The notes under the pieces: model-generated
What the model was told of the DNA's origin: nothing
Databases searched by the model: none
Seen by the model: the letters and a program-made list of their open reading frames with translations, nothing else
In this document: in pieces, positions 5,970-14,937 of the stretch
Position numbering within the stretch: the stretch's first letter is position 1
How the letters are laid out: each line of letters opens with the position of its first letter
Made by a program: the position numbers and the translations under genes
Assembly (NCBI RefSeq): GCF_001541225.1
Contig: NZ_LMTS01000049.1
Coordinates: forward strand, 46,411 to 90,036
DNA length: 43,626 bases
Reading direction: 5' to 3'
Source: Variovorax sp. WDL1
GTDB taxonomy: Bacteria > Pseudomonadota > Gammaproteobacteria > Burkholderiales > Burkholderiaceae_C

Positions 5970-7214
5970 ATGAAAAAATCTCTAGTTGCCCTGGCTGCCC
6001 TGGCTGTTGCCGGTGTTGCCTCGGCGCAGTCGTCCGTGACGCTGTTCGGCGTGGTTGATGCTGCGATCAGCGGCACTTCGAACAAGTCGGACAACATCAG
6101 CTTCCCGACGCTGGCCAATCCCTTCTACGTGGATAGCGTCAAGACCAGCCGCACCGAACTGCGTAACTCGGGCTACAACTCCAGCCGTCTGGGCTTCCGT
6201 GGCACGGAAGACCTCGGTGGTGGCCTGGCTGCCAGCTTCTGGCTCGAAGCTCCGATCTCCAATGACAACGGCCAAGAAGGCATTGCGACCTTTGCTCGTC
6301 GCTCGACCGTGAGCCTGTCTGGTGGTTTCGGTGAAATCCGTCTCGGCCGTGACTACACCCCGACGTTCTGGAACGACACCGTGTTCGATCCGTTCGGCAC
6401 CAACGGCGTCGGCACCAACCTGATCAGCACTGCCAACAGCGGCTTTGGTGCATGGCTCGGCGGCGGCACGACCAGCGTCCCTGGCTTCACGAACGTGACT
6501 GGCAGCAACTACGTTCGCGCCAGCAACACCGTCGGCTACTTCCTGCCCCCGAACCTCGGTGGCTTCTATGGCCAGGTGATGTACGGCTTCCACGAGCGCA
6601 CCAAGTACGATCCGGGCGCTGCCACGCCGGACGTGTTGAACAGCCAGCGCACCGGTCGTTATGTCGGCGGCCGCTTCGGCTATGCCAACGGTCCTCTGGA
6701 CGTTGCTGCTTCCTACGGCCAGAGCACCATCGGTGACGACTTCTTCGAAGGACTTACGAGCTCGGTCAAGACCTTCAACGTCGGCGCTTCCTACGACTTC
6801 GGCGTCGTGAAGCTCTTCGGTGAGTACTCGAAGGCCAAGAACGAGATCGACAACGAAGCGATCTTCTTTACCCCGACGGCCGACATCGACCTGAAGGGTT
6901 ACCTGCTTGGCGTGACCGTGCCAGTCGGCCCTGGCCTGATCCGCGCGTCCTACTCGGCTGTCAAGTACGACCTGAACGTGCCTGCCACCCTGTTCGGCAC
7001 GTTCGACGATCCGAAGGCCAACAAGTTCGCCATCGGCTACGTGCACAACCTGTCGAAGCGCACGGCTCTGTACGCAACGGTGGCTCGCATTCGCAACAAG
7101 AACGGCGCTGGCCTGACCGTGGGCGGCCCGTCCTTCGTGACCTCCTTCGGCGGCTCGGCCTTCCAGCCGAAGACCTCGACGGGTTACGACTTCGGCATCC
7201 GTCACGCTTTCTGA
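5970..7214 (+). CDS. Gram-negative trimeric porin
   Basis: A 414-residue outer-membrane general porin of the Comamonas/Burkholderia type. Residues 1-19 are a classical signal peptide (MKKSLVALAALAVAGVASA), followed by the family opening QSSVTLFGVVDAAISG. Further marks are NSSRLGFRGTEDLGGG, the loop-3 region with ARRSTVSLSGGFGEIRLGR, alternating beta strands throughout and a C-terminal Phe (YDFGIRHAF), the signal for the BAM machinery. It should form a 16-stranded water-filled channel. The ATG at 5970 has GGAG 9 nt before it. Codon use is strongly biased and slightly less GC-rich than neighbours, as expected of a highly expressed gene. A strong terminator follows, so it is monocistronic. Confidence 0.95.
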   Translation: MKKSLVALAALAVAGVASAQSSVTLFGVVDAAISGTSNKSDNISFPTLANPFYVDSVKTSRTELRNSGYNSSRLGFRGTEDLGGGLAASFWLEAPISNDNGQEGIATFARRSTVSLSGGFGEIRLGRDYTPTFWNDTVFDPFGTNGVGTNLISTANSGFGAWLGGGTTSVPGFTNVTGSNYVRASNTVGYFLPPNLGGFYGQVMYGFHERTKYDPGAATPDVLNSQRTGRYVGGRFGYANGPLDVAASYGQSTIGDDFFEGLTSSVKTFNVGASYDFGVVKLFGEYSKAKNEIDNEAIFFTPTADIDLKGYLLGVTVPVGPGLIRASYSAVKYDLNVPATLFGTFDDPKANKFAIGYVHNLSKRTALYATVARIRNKNGAGLTVGGPSFVTSFGGSAFQPKTSTGYDFGIRHAF

Positions 7215-7256
7215 TCCGAGGCTGGCGCAAGCCAGTTTCGAACGGGAAGTTCTTGA

Positions 7257-7288
7257 AAGCCGTCCGACGAAAGTCGGGCGGCTTTTTT
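7257..7288 (+). terminator. Intrinsic terminator after the porin gene
   Basis: AAGCCGTCCGAC-GAAA-GTCGGGCGGCTT is a 12-bp stem with one G-T pair, a GAAA tetraloop and a run of six Ts (7283-7288), placed about 45 nt after the porin stop. Confidence 0.9.
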
Positions 7289-7309
7289 CGTTTCCGGGCT
7301 TCCGCGTAC

Positions 7310-7321
7310 AGGGATATCCCT
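7310..7321. promoter_or_regulatory. 12-bp perfect palindrome AGGGATATCCCT
   Basis: A perfect palindrome about 30 nt upstream of the candidate sigma-54 -24 element of the peptide transporter operon. It may be an operator or activator site; no known factor is recognised. Confidence 0.25.
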
Positions 7322-7349
7322 CGGGTCGGCGTTCTCCCGTCTGGAAAGC

Positions 7350-7365
7350 TGGCGTGGCTGTTGCA
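7350..7365 (+). promoter_or_regulatory. Candidate sigma-54 promoter of the peptide transporter operon
   Basis: TGGCGTG-GCTG-TTGCA fits the -24/-12 consensus TGGCACG-N4-TTGCW with two mismatches and has the required GG-N10-GC spacing (GG 7351-7352, GC 7363-7364). Transcription would begin near 7376, 26 nt before the first binding-protein gene and upstream of its ribosome-binding site. Sigma-54 control would link this peptide uptake system to nitrogen status; this is inferred from the motif alone. Confidence 0.5.
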
Positions 7366-7401
7366 TAGTCCGCGTTTTCACTCCGTGACGGAAGGTTACC
7401 C

Positions 7402-8982
7402 ATGGGTTCAAAGCTCGTCTTGTTTCCCGTCGCCCTTGCGGCTGCCATGCTGGTTGCGCCGACGCTGCACGCGAAGACCTTCAAGTGGTCGAGTGCAAGC
7501 GACATTCCCACGCTCGACATCCACTCGCAGAACAACGCCCTCGGCAATGGCGTGCACGCGGCGGTCTATGACTCGTTGGTCTACTACAACAGCAAGACCT
7601 TCAAGCCTGAGGCGCAGTTGGCGAGCAGTTGGAAGAACGTCTCACCCACCCAGGTGCGCTTCACGTTGCGCAGCGGCGTCAAGTTCAGCGACGGTTCCGC
7701 GCTCACTGCAGAAGATGTGGTGTATTCGCTCACGCGTGCCATGGCCAAGACCTCCAATTACGCTGTCTACACACAGGGCATCGACAAGGTGGCCAAGGTC
7801 GACGACAACACGGTCGACATCCTGCTCAAGGGCCCCAATCCGGTGCTGCTTAACCAACTGACCGAGCTGCGCATCATGAGCAAGGCTTGGGCAGAGAAGA
7901 ACAAGTCCTTGGAGCCCAAGGACATCAAGACACCCGAGGAGAGTTACGCGCATCGCAACGCGATGGGCACCGGGCCCTTCATGGTGAAGGAATGGCAGCC
8001 GGATCAACGCCTGGTGCTGGTGAAGAATCCGCACTACTGGGGCAAGAACGATTCGAACGTGACCGAGGTGGTCTATGCCCCGATCAAGCAGGAGGCCACG
8101 CGTGCCGCCGCGCTGCTTTCTGGCGAAGTCGACTTCGTGCTCGATCCCAGCCCGCAGGATCTGGGCCGTCTGCGGCAGAGCGGCAACCTGAAGGTCATCG
8201 ACGGAATCGAGAACCGCACCATCTTCTTCGGCATGGACCAGTTCCGTGACGAGTTGCCCGGCTCCAACGTCAAGGGCAAGAACCCCCTGAAGGACCAGCG
8301 GGTGCGCAAGGCCCTCTACCAGGCGATCGACATCGCGAGCCTGACCCGCGTCACCATGCGCGGCCTGAGCCAGCCCACCGGCGCGCTGGTAGCGCCGCAG
8401 GTCAACGGCTGGACCGAAGGGGTGCATAAGCGCCACCCCTACGACCCCGAAGCCGCGAAGAAGCTGCTCGCCGATGCGGGCTACCCCGGCGGCTTCGAAG
8501 TGGATTTCGCCTGTCCCAACAACCGCTACATCAACGACGAGGAGATCTGCCAGGCGGTGACCGCCATGTGGGCGCGCGTCGGCGTCAAGGCCAAGCTGCG
8601 GACGCTGCCGCTGGTGACCTACTTCCCGATGATCCAACGCTACGAGGCCAGCATCTACATGCTCGGATGGGGCGTGCCGACCTTCGACGCGCTCTACAGC
8701 CTGCAGTCGCTCACCCGTTCAGTGGGCAGCGGCGGAGATGGCAACTACAACGTCGGGCGCTACAGCAATCCGAAGATGGACCAGATCGTCGACCGCGTGA
8801 AGACTGAAACCGACATCCCGGTGCGCGACCGTCTGCTGACCGAGGCGCTGCAGTTGCAGAACGACGACGTCGCGCACATCCCGCTGCACAACCAGATCAT
8901 CCCCTGGGCGATGAAGAAGAACATCGAGGTGGTCCACCGCGCGGACAACCGGCTCGACTGGCGTCTCATCAACGTGAACTGA
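7402..8982 (+). CDS. Peptide ABC transporter substrate-binding protein 1 (SBP family 5)
   Basis: A 526-residue periplasmic solute-binding protein of the DppA/OppA class. Residues 1-24 are a Sec signal peptide ending LHA; mature features include PTLDIHSQNN, the family region VRFTLRSGVKFSDGSALTAEDVVYS, NPHYWGKND and the late DDVAHIPLHNQ segment. It should capture peptides or related compounds for the permeases downstream. GGAAGG lies 6 nt before the ATG. A paralogue of the same length is encoded four kilobases downstream in the same operon. A GC-rich hairpin (8991-9015) follows the stop and may protect the 3' end or reduce transcription into the permease gene. The ligand cannot be read from the sequence. 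Confidence 0.92.
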   Translation: MGSKLVLFPVALAAAMLVAPTLHAKTFKWSSASDIPTLDIHSQNNALGNGVHAAVYDSLVYYNSKTFKPEAQLASSWKNVSPTQVRFTLRSGVKFSDGSALTAEDVVYSLTRAMAKTSNYAVYTQGIDKVAKVDDNTVDILLKGPNPVLLNQLTELRIMSKAWAEKNKSLEPKDIKTPEESYAHRNAMGTGPFMVKEWQPDQRLVLVKNPHYWGKNDSNVTEVVYAPIKQEATRAAALLSGEVDFVLDPSPQDLGRLRQSGNLKVIDGIENRTIFFGMDQFRDELPGSNVKGKNPLKDQRVRKALYQAIDIASLTRVTMRGLSQPTGALVAPQVNGWTEGVHKRHPYDPEAAKKLLADAGYPGGFEVDFACPNNRYINDEEICQAVTAMWARVGVKAKLRTLPLVTYFPMIQRYEASIYMLGWGVPTFDALYSLQSLTRSVGSGGDGNYNVGRYSNPKMDQIVDRVKTETDIPVRDRLLTEALQLQNDDVAHIPLHNQIIPWAMKKNIEVVHRADNRLDWRLINVN

Positions 8983-8990
8983 TCCCGGCA

Positions 8991-9015
8991 AGCTCGCCTG
9001 CCTTCCTGGCGAGCT
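8991..9015 (+). repeat. Intercistronic hairpin after binding-protein gene 1
   Basis: AGCTCGCC and GGCGAGCT form a perfect 8-bp stem with a 9-nt loop, starting 8 nt after the stop. There is no T-run, so it is probably an mRNA-stabilising or attenuating stem instead of a terminator. Confidence 0.55.
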
Positions 9016-9095
9016 CGAGCGGGCCGCAACCCGGGGAACCACCTCTTGGGCATGCGGCTTGCTCTGCTAGCATCGTTGAACACGTGCTCTGCTGA

Positions 9096-10076
9096 ATGAT
9101 TGCCTTCATATTGCGCCGCCTGATCCAGGCCGTGATCGTCATGGTCGCGGTCGCCTTCATCGCCTTCCTCCTGTTCCAGTACGTGGGCGATCCTGTGGTG
9201 TTCCTGCTCGGTCAGGATGCGACGCCCGAGCAGATCCGCGAGCTGCGCGCCGGCCTTGGCCTGGACAAGCCCTTCTTCGTCCAGTTCTGGCATTTTCTGG
9301 TCAACGCCTCGCAGGGCGAGTTCGGCCTCAGCCTGCGCCAGGGCAGCAAGGTTTCGCGCCTGATCGGCGAGCGCTTCCCGGCGACCCTGGAGCTTGCGCT
9401 GGTCGCCGCCTTCCTGGCCTTGGCGATCGGCGTTCCCATGGGCGTCTATACGGCGCTGCGGCGGGGCACCTTCATGAGCCAGGTGTTCATGACGGTCTCG
9501 CTGCTGGGCGTCTCGTTGCCCACCTTCCTGATCGGCATCCTGCTGATCCTGGTCTTCGCCGTGCTGCTCGGCTGGTTTCCCAGCTTCGGGCGCGGCGAGA
9601 CGGTGCAGTTGGGCTGGTGGAGCACCGGTCTGCTGCGCGCCGACGGCTGGATGCATATCGTGCTGCCGGCGGTGACGCTCGCCATCTTCCAGCTCACCCT
9701 GATCATGCGGCTGGTGCGCGCCGAGATGCTGGAGGTCCTGCGCACCGACTACATCAAGTTCGCGCGCGCCCGCGGCCTGTCGGACCGCGCCATCCATTTC
9801 GGGCACGCGCTCAAGAACACGCTGGTGCCGGTGATGACCATCACCGGCCTGCAACTCGGCGGCCTGATCGCCTTCGCAATCATCACCGAGTCGGTCTTCC
9901 AGTGGCCGGGCATGGGCCTGCTGTTCATCCAGGCCGTCACTTTCGCCGACATTCCGGTGATGGCCGCCTACCTGTGCCTCATTGCGCTGATCTTCGTCGT
10001 CATCAATCTCATCGTGGACCTGCTGTACTTCGTGGTCGATCCGCGACTGCGCGTCGGCAGGGCGGGGGGGCATTGA
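9096..10076 (+). CDS. Peptide ABC transporter permease (DppB-type)
   Basis: A 326-residue inner-membrane permease of the DppB/OppB family with about six helices: one at residues 8-28, an extended periplasmic segment with GQDATPEQIRELRAGLGLDKP, then a core beginning near residue 95. The family signature is seen near the middle, VLRTDYIKFARARGLSDRAI, the cytoplasmic EAA-like loop that docks on the ATPases. It should pair with the DppC-type permease at 13020. The ATG at 9096 has no clear ribosome-binding site, and a weak TTGGGC-16-TAGCAT pair just upstream could be an internal promoter. It ends 2 nt before the M20 hydrolase gene. Confidence 0.93.
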   Translation: MIAFILRRLIQAVIVMVAVAFIAFLLFQYVGDPVVFLLGQDATPEQIRELRAGLGLDKPFFVQFWHFLVNASQGEFGLSLRQGSKVSRLIGERFPATLELALVAAFLALAIGVPMGVYTALRRGTFMSQVFMTVSLLGVSLPTFLIGILLILVFAVLLGWFPSFGRGETVQLGWWSTGLLRADGWMHIVLPAVTLAIFQLTLIMRLVRAEMLEVLRTDYIKFARARGLSDRAIHFGHALKNTLVPVMTITGLQLGGLIAFAIITESVFQWPGMGLLFIQAVTFADIPVMAAYLCLIALIFVVINLIVDLLYFVVDPRLRVGRAGGH

Positions 10077-10078
10077 CG

Positions 10079-11335
10079 ATGGACGCCCCCCGCTACCAAG
10101 CCTCGGGACGGGCCTTTGCGCACATCGCGCGCTTCCATCCCGAGATCACCGCTTTCCGGCGCGACCTGCATGCGCACCCCGAGCTCGGCTTCGAGGAGAT
10201 CTACACCTCCGGGCGCGTGCAGGAGTCGCTGCGAGCCTGCGGCGTTGACGAGATCCATCCGGGCATCGGCAAGACTGGCGTGGTCGGCGTGATCCGCGGG
10301 CGCTCCACGGCCAGCGGCCGCATGATCGGCCTGCGTGCCGACATGGATGCTCTTCCGATGTGCGAGGACAACGACTTCAAGTGGCGCTCCGCGAAGAAGG
10401 GCCTCATGCACGGCTGCGGCCACGACGGTCATACCGCCATGCTGGTCGGCGCGGCGCGCTATCTGGCCGAGACCCGTGACTTCGACGGCACGGCCGTCCT
10501 GATCTTCCAGCCGGGCGAGGAGGGCTTCGCCGGCGCACGCGCAATGATCGACGACGGCCTGTTCGACCGGTTTCCCGTCAGCGCGGTCTACGCGATGCAC
10601 AACTGGCCCGGCTTGCCCGCCGGCACGGTGGGCATCAACCGCGGCGCCATGATGGCGGCGGCCGACCGCATCACCATCGAGGTGGAGGGCAAGGGCGGCC
10701 ACGGCGCGCATGCCTACCTCACCGTCGACCCTGTGCTGGTCTCGGCACACATCATCACTGCGGTACAGACCATCGTCTCGCGCAATGTGCGGCCCATCGA
10801 TGCGGCCGTGATCAGCATCTGCGCAGTGCAGGCCGGGGACCTCGGCGCCATGAGTGTGGTGCCCGGCAAGGCGACGCTGGTGGGCACGGTGCGCACGTTC
10901 AGCGTCCGGGTGCAGGCGCAGATCGAGCAGCGGCTGGTGGAGCTGTGCTCCGCCGTCGCGGCCGGTTTCGGCGCGACGGCGCAGGTGAAGTTCGAGCGCA
11001 TCTACCCAGCGACCATCAACACCGCGCCCGAGGCGATGTTCGCCGGCGATGTCGCCCAATCCCTGGTGGGCGCGCACAACGTCGAGCGCAACATGGAGCC
11101 CAGCATGGGCGCCGAGGACTTCTCCTTCATGCTGCAGAAGAAGGCCGGCGCCTATCTGCGCATCGGCCAGGATGCGCGTGGGGGTGCGTTCCTGCACAAC
11201 AGCCGGTACGACTTCAACGACGAGATCCTGCCGCTCGGCGCCGCTTTGCATGCCGGCCTGATCGAGCAGGGCATGCCCCTGAATGCCGTGGACCGGCCCG
11301 CCATCACCAGCGTGGCCGCGTCGGCGGTGTCCTGA
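10079..11335 (+). CDS. M20 family amidohydrolase (hippurate hydrolase-like)
   Basis: A 418-residue cytosolic metallohydrolase of the M20D aminoacylase/IAA-amino acid hydrolase group. The metal-binding signature HGCGHDGHTAML is near residues 110-121, QPGEEG follows near 143, the dimerisation-domain motif GHGAHAY is central and SMGAEDFSFM near 343 supplies the last metal ligand region. These enzymes release an amino acid from an N-acyl amino acid or dipeptide. The gene lies inside the ABC operon, between a permease and the second binding protein, which suggests it processes the imported compound. The ATG at 10079 is 2 nt after the permease stop, with a run of Gs as a weak ribosome-binding site 8 nt upstream. 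The actual substrate is unknown. Confidence 0.92.
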   Translation: MDAPRYQASGRAFAHIARFHPEITAFRRDLHAHPELGFEEIYTSGRVQESLRACGVDEIHPGIGKTGVVGVIRGRSTASGRMIGLRADMDALPMCEDNDFKWRSAKKGLMHGCGHDGHTAMLVGAARYLAETRDFDGTAVLIFQPGEEGFAGARAMIDDGLFDRFPVSAVYAMHNWPGLPAGTVGINRGAMMAAADRITIEVEGKGGHGAHAYLTVDPVLVSAHIITAVQTIVSRNVRPIDAAVISICAVQAGDLGAMSVVPGKATLVGTVRTFSVRVQAQIEQRLVELCSAVAAGFGATAQVKFERIYPATINTAPEAMFAGDVAQSLVGAHNVERNMEPSMGAEDFSFMLQKKAGAYLRIGQDARGGAFLHNSRYDFNDEILPLGAALHAGLIEQGMPLNAVDRPAITSVAASAVS

Positions 11336-11360
11336 GTTTTCCAACCCGAGGAGTGCTTCC

Positions 11361-12959
11361 ATGAACCTGAGAAACAAGCTGGCCGCGATGGCCGTCATGT
11401 CCGCGCTGGGCACGCTTTGCCTGCCGGTAGGCGCGCAGACTATCCGTGTCGCGAATCAGGGGGACGCGCTTTCGCTCGATCCGCATTCGCTCAACGAGTC
11501 GCTGCAGCTCTCGGTCGACCTCAATGTGTACGACGCGCTGACCGATCGCAACAAGGACCTGAGCCTCGCGCCCTCGCTGGCCACCTCCTGGCGGCAGACG
11601 TCGCCCACGGTGTGGCGCTTCGAACTGCGCAAGAACGTCAAGTTCCACGACGGCACGCCTTTCACCGCCGATGACGTCCTCTTCAGCATCACGCGTGCGG
11701 CCGGTGAAGGCTCGGATGTGAAGGCCAAGGTGAACGACATCAAGGAAGTGCGCAAGGTCAACGACCACGCGGTCGACATCGAGACCAAGGGGCCGTTCCC
11801 CATCCTGCCCGACGTCTTGTCCGACCTTGCGATCATGAGCAAGAAGTGGTGCGAGGAGAACAAGGCCGAGAAGCCCGTCGACCGCCGCAAGGGCATCGAG
11901 AACACCGCCTCTTTCAAGGCCAATGGTACCGGGCCGTTCCGCGTGCGCGAGCGCCAGCCCAATGTGCGTACGGTGTTCGTGCGCAACGGCACCTACTGGG
12001 GCAAGATCGACGGCAACGTGCAGGAGGTGATCTTCACCCCCATTGCCAATTCGGCAACGCGTGTGGCGGCCCTGATGTCGGGCGAGATCGACGTGATGGA
12101 GCCGGTGCCGGTGCAGGACATCGCCCGCATCAATGCCAGCCCGAACACCCAGGTGGTCGTCGGCCCCGAGCTGCGCACCATCTTCCTGGGCATGGACCAG
12201 AAGCGCGACGAGCTGCTGTATTCGAGCGTCAAGGGCAAGAACCCCTTCAAGGACAAGCGCGTGCGCCAGGCCTTCTACCAGGCCATCGACATCAACGGAA
12301 TCCAGCGCACGGTCATGCGTGGCGCGTCGCGGCCGACGGGACTGATGGTCGGTCCCGGCGTCAATGGCTGGACCGAGGCCCAGGACAAGCGCCTGCCGCA
12401 GGACGTCGAGGGTGCCAAGAAGCTGCTGGCGGATGCCGGCTACCCGAACGGCTTCGAAGTGACGATGAACTGCCCGAACGACCGCTATGTCAACGATGGG
12501 CAGATCTGCCAATCGGTGGCCGCGAATCTCGCGCGGATCGGCGTCAAGATCAATCTCGCGGCCGAGACCAAGGGCACGTATTTCCCCAAGATCCTGCGTC
12601 GCGACACCAGCTTCTATCTGCTCGGCTGGACGCCGACCACCTACGACTCGCACAACGCGCTCGACGCGCTGATGCGCTGCCCCGACGACAAGACGGGCGA
12701 CGGCCAGTTCAACCTCGGCTCGTACTGCAACCCCAAGCTCGACGAACTGATCGGAAAGATCAAGTCGAGCACTGACAAGACAGAGCGCATGGCGATGATC
12801 CAGGAAGCCTTCAAGATCCACGCGGACGATATCGGGCACCTGCCGTTGCACCAGCAGTCGTTGGCCTGGGGCGTGAGCAAGAAGGTCGCGCTGACGCAGC
12901 GGGCCGACAACTTCATGCCGTTCAAGTGGATGAGCATCCAGGCGCCCGCCAAGCCTTGA
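11361..12959 (+). CDS. Peptide ABC transporter substrate-binding protein 2 (SBP family 5)
   Basis: A 532-residue periplasmic binding protein with a Sec signal peptide (residues 1-25, MNLRNKLAAM through PVGA). It is clearly paralogous to the first binding protein in this operon: both share a YWGK-(N/I)D block, a (T)RVAALMSGE(I/V)D region, an FLGMDQ/FFGMDQ motif, VNGWTE and DDIGHLPLHQQ/DDVAHIPLHNQ. Many positions differ, so the two may have distinct ligand preferences served by one permease. GAGGAG lies 7 nt before the ATG at 11361. An intrinsic-terminator-like hairpin follows the stop and would raise expression of the binding protein relative to the transporter genes after it. Confidence 0.92.
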   Translation: MNLRNKLAAMAVMSALGTLCLPVGAQTIRVANQGDALSLDPHSLNESLQLSVDLNVYDALTDRNKDLSLAPSLATSWRQTSPTVWRFELRKNVKFHDGTPFTADDVLFSITRAAGEGSDVKAKVNDIKEVRKVNDHAVDIETKGPFPILPDVLSDLAIMSKKWCEENKAEKPVDRRKGIENTASFKANGTGPFRVRERQPNVRTVFVRNGTYWGKIDGNVQEVIFTPIANSATRVAALMSGEIDVMEPVPVQDIARINASPNTQVVVGPELRTIFLGMDQKRDELLYSSVKGKNPFKDKRVRQAFYQAIDINGIQRTVMRGASRPTGLMVGPGVNGWTEAQDKRLPQDVEGAKKLLADAGYPNGFEVTMNCPNDRYVNDGQICQSVAANLARIGVKINLAAETKGTYFPKILRRDTSFYLLGWTPTTYDSHNALDALMRCPDDKTGDGQFNLGSYCNPKLDELIGKIKSSTDKTERMAMIQEAFKIHADDIGHLPLHQQSLAWGVSKKVALTQRADNFMPFKWMSIQAPAKP

Positions 12960-12983
12960 ACCTGGACAGCACAACGACTCCGA

Positions 12984-13009
12984 GGGCCTGCGACGCAGGC
13001 CCGCTTTTT
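12984..13009 (+). terminator. Internal terminator/attenuator between binding protein 2 and permease
   Basis: GGGCCTG-CGACG-CAGGCCC followed by GCTTTTTG, 24 nt after the stop of binding protein 2 and 11 nt before the next gene. All following genes complete the same transporter, so it probably allows partial read-through. Confidence 0.7.
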
Positions 13010-13019
13010 GGGCCTCTCG

Positions 13020-13931
13020 ATGAAAAAGACACTGGCTCGCTGGCTCGACAGTGACGTCGGCCACAGCTTCCGAACCTCGCCGGTTGCGATGCTCGCGGCG
13101 GCGATCGCCTTCGTCTGCGTCTTCTGTTCGGTCTTCGCCGGGTGGGTGTCGCCGCACAACCCCTTCGACCTTGCCGCGCTGGAGCTCGGCGATGCGCGCT
13201 TGCCGCCCGCCTGGGAGGACGAGGGCAGTACCAAGTATTTGCTGGGCACCGACGACCAGGGCCGCGACATCCTTTCTGCGTTGATCTACGGTGCACGCAT
13301 CTCGCTGGTCGTCGGCCTGGTCTCGGTGGTGCTGTCCGTCGTGGTCGGTGTGCTGCTCGGCCTGCTGGCCGGCTTCTGGGGCGGATGGCTCGATGCCTTC
13401 CTGATGCGCGTGTGCGACGTGATGCTGTCCTTCCCGCCCATCCTGGTCGCGCTGCTGATCGCCGGCGTCGGGCGCGCGCTGTTTCCCAACGCGCACGACA
13501 CCGTCGCCTTCGGCGTGCTGATCATCTCGATCTCTCTCACCGGCTGGGTGCAGTACGCGCGCACGGTGCGCGGCTCGACCATGGTCGAGCGCAACAAGGA
13601 GTACGTGCAGGCGGCGCGCGTGACAGGCGTCGCGCCGCTTCGCATCATGCGCAGGCACGTGCTGCCGAACGTGCTGGGTCCGGTGCTGGTGCTGGCCACC
13701 ATCCAGGTTGCGACGGCGATCATCACCGAGGCGACGCTATCCTTCCTGGGCGTCGGCGTGCCCCCTACCTCCCCCTCTCTGGGCACCCTGATCCGCGTCG
13801 GCAACGACTACCTGTTCTCGGGTGAATGGTGGATCACCGTCTTCCCCGGCCTGATGCTGATCCTGATCGCGCTGAGCGTAAACCTCCTGGGCGACTGGTT
13901 GCGCGACGCGCTCAACCCGCGACTGCGCTGA
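13020..13931 (+). CDS. Peptide ABC transporter permease (DppC-type)
   Basis: A 303-residue inner-membrane permease of the DppC/OppC family. It has a cytoplasmic N-terminus, a first helix about residues 23-43, a periplasmic segment with LLGTDDQGRDILSALIYGARISL (family hallmark: GTDxxGRD) and further helices. The cytoplasmic coupling loop VQAARVTGVAPLRIMRRHVLPN is also present. It pairs with the DppB-type permease encoded before the amidohydrolase. I start it at 13020 (MKKTLARWLD); an in-frame TTG four codons earlier lies within the terminator T-run. No clear ribosome-binding site is visible. It is followed closely by the two ATPase genes. Confidence 0.93.
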   Translation: MKKTLARWLDSDVGHSFRTSPVAMLAAAIAFVCVFCSVFAGWVSPHNPFDLAALELGDARLPPAWEDEGSTKYLLGTDDQGRDILSALIYGARISLVVGLVSVVLSVVVGVLLGLLAGFWGGWLDAFLMRVCDVMLSFPPILVALLIAGVGRALFPNAHDTVAFGVLIISISLTGWVQYARTVRGSTMVERNKEYVQAARVTGVAPLRIMRRHVLPNVLGPVLVLATIQVATAIITEATLSFLGVGVPPTSPSLGTLIRVGNDYLFSGEWWITVFPGLMLILIALSVNLLGDWLRDALNPRLR

Positions 13932-13948
13932 AGACCGGAGCATATCGA

Positions 13949-14937
13949 ATGAGTCTTCTGCAAGTCCGCAACCTCGTCGTCGAATTCCCGCACCGCCGCG
14001 GCACGCTGCGCGCGCTGGACGACATCAGTTTCGAGATCGCGCCGGGCGAGATCCTGGGCGTGGTGGGTGAGTCGGGCGCGGGCAAGTCCCTGACGGGCGC
14101 GGCCATCATCGGCCTGCTGGAGCCGCCCGGGCGCGTGGCTGCGGGCCAGATCGTGCTGGAAGGCCAGCGTATCGACAACCTGCGCCACGAGGCCATGCGC
14201 CATATCCGCGGGCGCAAGATCGGCGCCATCTTCCAGGACCCGCTGACGTCGCTGAATCCGCTCTACACCATTGGGCGGCAGTTGACCGAGACCATCCGGA
14301 CGCATTTGCCCGTGACCGAGGAGGAGGCGCGCCGGCGCGCCATCGGGCTCCTGCAGGACACCGGAATCCCCGGCGCCGCGCAGCGCATCGACCACTATCC
14401 GCACCAGTTCTCCGGCGGTATGCGCCAGCGCGTCGTCATCGCCTTGGCCCTGGCTGCCGAGCCCAAGCTGATCGTCGCGGATGAGCCGACCACCGCGCTG
14501 GACGTCTCGATCCAGGCGCAGATCATCACGCTGCTCAAGCGCATCTGCAAGGAGCGCGGCGCGGCGGTGATGCTGATCACCCACGACATGGGCGTGATTG
14601 CCGAGACCTGCGACCGCGTGGCCGTGATGTATGCCGGCCGCATCGCCGAGATCGGACCGGTGCAGGAGGTGATCCACCAGCCCGCGCACCCCTACACCTC
14701 CGGCCTGATGGCCGCCATCCCGGACATGACGATGGACCGCGAACGCCTCAACCAGATCGACGGCGCCATGCCGCGACTGAACGCCATCCCACGCGGCTGC
14801 GCCTACAACCCGCGCTGCCCGCGCGTTTTCGACCGCTGCGTGGTCGAGCGGCCCGATCTGCTCAACGCCGGCGCGACACGTGCCGCCTGCTGGCTGCACG
14901 ACGCGCACAGCACGTCCTCGATCGACGGGATCTCGCG

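Noticed and set aside
9617..10078. In-frame upstream extension of the M20 hydrolase
   Set aside because: It lies inside the permease gene and translates to Arg/Ala-rich sequence; the ATG at 10079 begins the conserved protein.
11304..13658. Very long open frame (784 codons) on the minus strand, opposite binding protein 2 and the permease
   Set aside because: Low-complexity His/Arg/Asp-rich translation typical of the antisense of high-GC genes; the plus-strand genes have clear families and start sites.
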